Of a stretch of DNA of 30,444 nucleotides, positions 27,948-30,444 are shown piece by piece. Numbering within the stretch: position 1 is the stretch's first letter; each line of letters opens with the position of its first letter. The DNA comes from Chara braunii (Eukaryota; Streptophyta; Charophyceae; Charales; Characeae), in contig BFEA01000095.1 of NCBI GenBank assembly GCA_003427395.1, positions 1,149,349 through 1,179,792 of the forward strand. The letters run 5' to 3'. A program made the position numbers and the translations under genes. Under the pieces are notes generated by a model that searched no databases, was not told the origin of the DNA, and saw only the letters and a program-made list of their open reading frames with translations.

Positions 27948-28340
27948 GGAAAAGTTATAAAACCTCCACGTGACGAAACCGTTGTGTTCGTTTCCCCCCA
28001 AACGGGGCAAAAATTGTCGCAGGCCCCAGAATGACTTTTCGTGTCATTTATGCACCCTGAGTGGGCCGGTAACGCACGCAGTGCAAAAATAAAAATGGCG
28101 GGAAAGTGTTTTGCAGGGGGCAAAAATTGTCGCAGGCCCCAAAATGACTTTTGGTGTCATTCATGCACCCTGAGTGGGCGGGTAACGCACACAGTGCAAA
28201 AATAAAAATGGCGGGAAAGTGTTTTGCAGGGTGCAAAAATGATGCGAAAAGTCATTTTGGGGCCCGTTGCACGTTTTGCCAGCGGTAGCGGGGAAACGAA
28301 TACAAAGGTGTCGTCGCGGGCAAGTTTTATAACTTTTTCC
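27948..28340. mobile_element. Foldback element with 90-bp inverted ends
   Basis: The left arm 27948-28037 (GGAAAAGTTATAAAAC, ACGAAACCGTTGTGTTCG, ending GAATGACTT) is a diverged reverse complement of 28249-28340. The interior is a tandem duplication of 113 bp. No coding capacity. Confidence 0.7.
28005..28230. repeat. Tandem duplication, 113-bp unit
   Basis: Units 28005-28117 and 28118-28230 differ at about six positions. Each unit carries GTAACGCAC-CAGTGCAAAAAT and GGCGGGAAAGTGTTTTGC. The left part of the first unit also forms part of the inverted arm of the enclosing element. Confidence 0.85.
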
Positions 28341-28797
28341 AAAAAAAAGGAGAAAGTCCTAGAGCGGAAAAAGAAGAAGGGAAGATAGGTGACATTCCCC
28401 TCAAAGTTTGGGTATTTCGTTAGATACCCCTTAAAACACAGGAGTATATGCTGAAATGCCGCAAACTTCTGCATCTGCCCCCATTCTGCTCATCCACAAC
28501 TTTGCCATATACCCTGGCCCTGGGCTGCAGGGGGCCCTGTATTTCTTTTGCAATCTTCAGTGTCCAACGGCCAGTAATACGGGGGCATATAAACAAGTTG
28601 CCCAGGGCCTGGTAGGGGTATACGCAAAACGTGACAGGACCAATTGGCGAGTGGGCTATTTAGCAAAGGTTCACTACCCTCATAGGGGCATTTCACCATA
28701 CCGTGCCTTTTACGGGTATCTGATGAAATACCCCAGGGGCATTTCAACAATTTTCACAAGAAAGAAAGTAAGAAACAAAGCAGGATAGTCCAACTTG
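28341..28797. other. Gene-free stretch
   Basis: No gene supported; the 28456-28788 frame has no recognisable content. AGGGGCATTTCA occurs twice (28684 and 28737). Confidence 0.4.
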
Positions 28798-29306
28798 TTT
28801 TTTTTTTTTTTTTTTTTTTTAAGTAATCTATATTCTTCTCTCAATCTATTTCATCTTTCTTGGTAGTGCGCATCTATCTCATCCTCTCAATAGCCTATTT
28901 ATAGTACGGGGGAACACCAACCAACCCGGATCTCTCCCCAGCCCACGGGGTAGGTTTGCACCACAGCTGTGGTGCGAGAACAAGGCTGTACCAGTTCCTC
29001 ATCACGGTGACAAGGGGTGGGCAGGCATTGCCGATGGGGGAAATCGGCGGTGCTCAATGCCCAGTCACTGCACCACCCCCTACCCCCCCCCAACCCCACA
29101 TGGCGGTGTCTAATGGCCAATATTGTCCCTGCATAGCAGCCAACAACATCAGCCAAGGTCCTGCCAATGCTGGCTTGGGGGGGCAACGGGTTATCTCTAG
29201 CTGGTAGAACACCAAGCTTGCCCAGGCACGTACGTGAGGCCAATGGGATTGAACCCACGACCTCCTGAATGCAACTTCTGTGCCTTACCAACTGAGCCAA
29301 CTTGTT
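28798..29306 (-). mobile_element. tRNA-derived SINE, about 510 bp
   Basis: Read on the minus strand, the head has an RNA polymerase III A-box TGGCTCAGTTGG (29299-29288) and a B-box GGTTCAATCC (29255-29246) at normal tRNA spacing, with a paired T-arm (GTGGG/CCCAT). A body of about 420 bp follows, without a coding frame, ending in 23 A (T at 28798-28820). This is the full plan of a tRNA-derived SINE. CAAGTTGG occurs just after the A-tail and at the head, but it overlaps the tRNA part, so it is not a safe target duplication. The element would depend on a LINE partner for movement. Confidence 0.8.
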
Positions 29307-29482
29307 TGACTTGACAGGATCTTGCACACCAATAGAAAGGGTCCAACCGGGAAGAACATGACCACATTCATAGTCACATTCATGATAACAATCTCAGTAA
29401 AGATGTGTGTTTGCCGCACGTGGATGTCTCTTTTGTTTGTTTTCGCATTTTTTCTTTCATCGAATGGATCATGGGTGTACTA
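29307..29482. other. Spacer
   Basis: No feature seen between the SINE head and the next transposon. Confidence 0.4.
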
Positions 29483-29902
29483 AGGGTCTCGCTCCACTAC
29501 TGTCCACTGTACAATTTTTCGGACAGTTGGTGGACAGTTGTCAGAGCCAAATATTGTACAGCGGACAGTGGAAAATGGAAAATGCTACATCGCTCCGCTT
29601 ACTGTCCACTGTCCACCTCTCAAATTCGTGAGTTCACTACCAGACGCAGTGACAGAACTACAAGACAGGGCGTCCAAAGGATTTTGTCCGGCCGGACTCT
29701 AGGTCCACTGTCCGAATTCGGGTCCTCACAGTGAGTCCCTTGAAGGGCTTTCCACTTAACGAATTTTGCAGGCTGGGAGCTGTACATTCGCGGACAGTGG
29801 GTTTCTAAAAACTGTCCAAGCCATTTTGCACATGTACAGTGGACAGTAAGTGGAGGGAAGTACTACTGTCCGTTTTTGTGGACAGTAGTGGAGCGAGACC
29901 CT
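29483..29902. mobile_element. Non-autonomous DNA transposon with GGACAGT motifs, 420 bp
   Basis: The ends 29483-29507 and 29878-29902 are exact reverse complements over 25 bases (starting AGGGTCTCGCTCCACTAC). The element contains 12 copies of ACTGTCC or its complement GGACAGT, crowded in the outer thirds on both strands. Such subterminal repeats bind transposase in CACTA and hAT elements. No transposase frame is present. The target duplication is not clear (TA on the left, AA on the right). Confidence 0.85.
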
Positions 29903-29929
29903 AACTGAGCTATGTCCGTTGGTTTTCAC

Positions 29930-30146
29930 TTTTTTTTTTTTTTTTTTTACCAATAACAGAAGGAGCCAACGAGGCCCAAAACCTCACAATTCAACCCGGA
30001 GGAAACCAAAGAAGTCCAGGTTGTTATAGGGGATAATTAGTGGAAAGCGCCCAGGCCAAAAGCTCTCCAGTTTTGGGCACCCGAAACGAAGCTCTGCCAT
30101 TTGGTACTATGTGCCCAAAACTTTTTTTTTTTTTTTTTTTTTTTTT
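29930..30146. repeat. Poly(T) tracts and an R2 end
   Basis: T-runs at 29930-29948 and 30122-30146 flank a fragment (30041-30121) that begins TGGAAAGCGCCC and contains TTTTGGGCACCCGAAAC and GGTACTATGTGCCCAAAAC. It matches R2 ends in inverted order. The T-runs suggest minus-strand retroposon tails. Confidence 0.5.
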
Positions 30147-30444
30147 GGAAACAATTGCAAGGAACATGAATATGGACGAAGCACAGAAATCCAGAATGCA
30201 AAATCACACTGAAGTCCAAGTAGACCAAGCCAAAGCAGATAGCACAATGGAACCGAGTAACCATCCAATTGAGAATGATACAGAAGAATCGTGAGTCAAT
30301 GTCCATGCCCAACCGGGCAACACCAACAGCATAACCCAAATGTAGCTCTCTCTTGTGAATGGCGCCAGGCGCCCTATCTACTCTACAGCCTAGCCTACAA
30401 CTACAGCAATGAAAGCAACCAGACAACTTGACTACCAGCCAGTG
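30147..30444. other. Unassigned end of the window
   Basis: A frame reading MNMDEAQKSRMQNHTEVQ (from 30167) stays open to 30291 and runs into GTGAGT, a possible splice donor at 30290. It is too short to call as an exon. Nothing else is seen. Confidence 0.25.

Noticed and set aside
1-30444. CRISPR array, rRNA genes, bacterial operons or viral genes
   Set aside because: No regular spacer array, no rRNA sequence and no bacterial-type gene order was seen; the retroelement proteins are plant LINE type.

Overview
This is eukaryotic nuclear DNA, most likely from the green plant lineage (land plant or charophyte-type alga). Three things point there. A non-LTR retrotransposon carries the plant-type order ORF1, endonuclease, reverse transcriptase, zf-RVT. 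The only recognisable cellular gene is a degenerate eIF4A of plant type. The rest is a dense mosaic of non-autonomous transposons, foldback elements and short retroposons, as expected of a large repeat-rich genome. The species cannot be fixed from sequence alone; a Chara-like genome is a guess. One N (11135) and two copies of a Nextera mate-pair junction adapter (17797-17834, 19708-19745) show a draft assembly whose contiguity near those points is unsafe.

Layout. 1-145: short retroposon with a core (called R1 here) that recurs six times in the window. 628-6540 (-): a dead LINE, read from high to low coordinate as ORF1, AP-type endonuclease, RT with an internal deletion, zf-RVT and 3' end; a 368-bp foldback element sits inside its zf-RVT region. 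6537-7504 (-): endonuclease of a second, truncated LINE. 7588-9456: poly(A)-tailed retroposon remains, the R2 repeat family and a 150-bp tandem duplication. 9575-10555 (-): Asn-tract ORF with four repeats of one peptide. 10772-11311 (-) and 16339-16743 (+): two diverged members of a small protein family I do not recognise. 13832-14149 and 17304-17908: R1 and TTAA-flanked MITEs, including a MITE with perfect inverted repeats next to a copy of its own empty site. 18000-20800: R1 and R2 copies, a long hairpin, G-rich TATAGGGG repeats and both adapters. 21503-23907 (+): two eIF4A copies fused in tandem with damaged helicase motifs. 24770-25135: minisatellite. 26930-28340: two large inverted-repeat elements. 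28798-29306 (-): tRNA-derived SINE. 29483-29902: DNA transposon with 12 internal GGACAGT/ACTGTCC motifs. The window ends in poly(T) tracts and an R2 end.

No operon-like or metabolic system is present. The main biological interest is the uncharacterised protein pair, the catalytically degenerate eIF4A tandem, and several transposon families whose structure and, in one case, insertion event can be read directly from the sequence.
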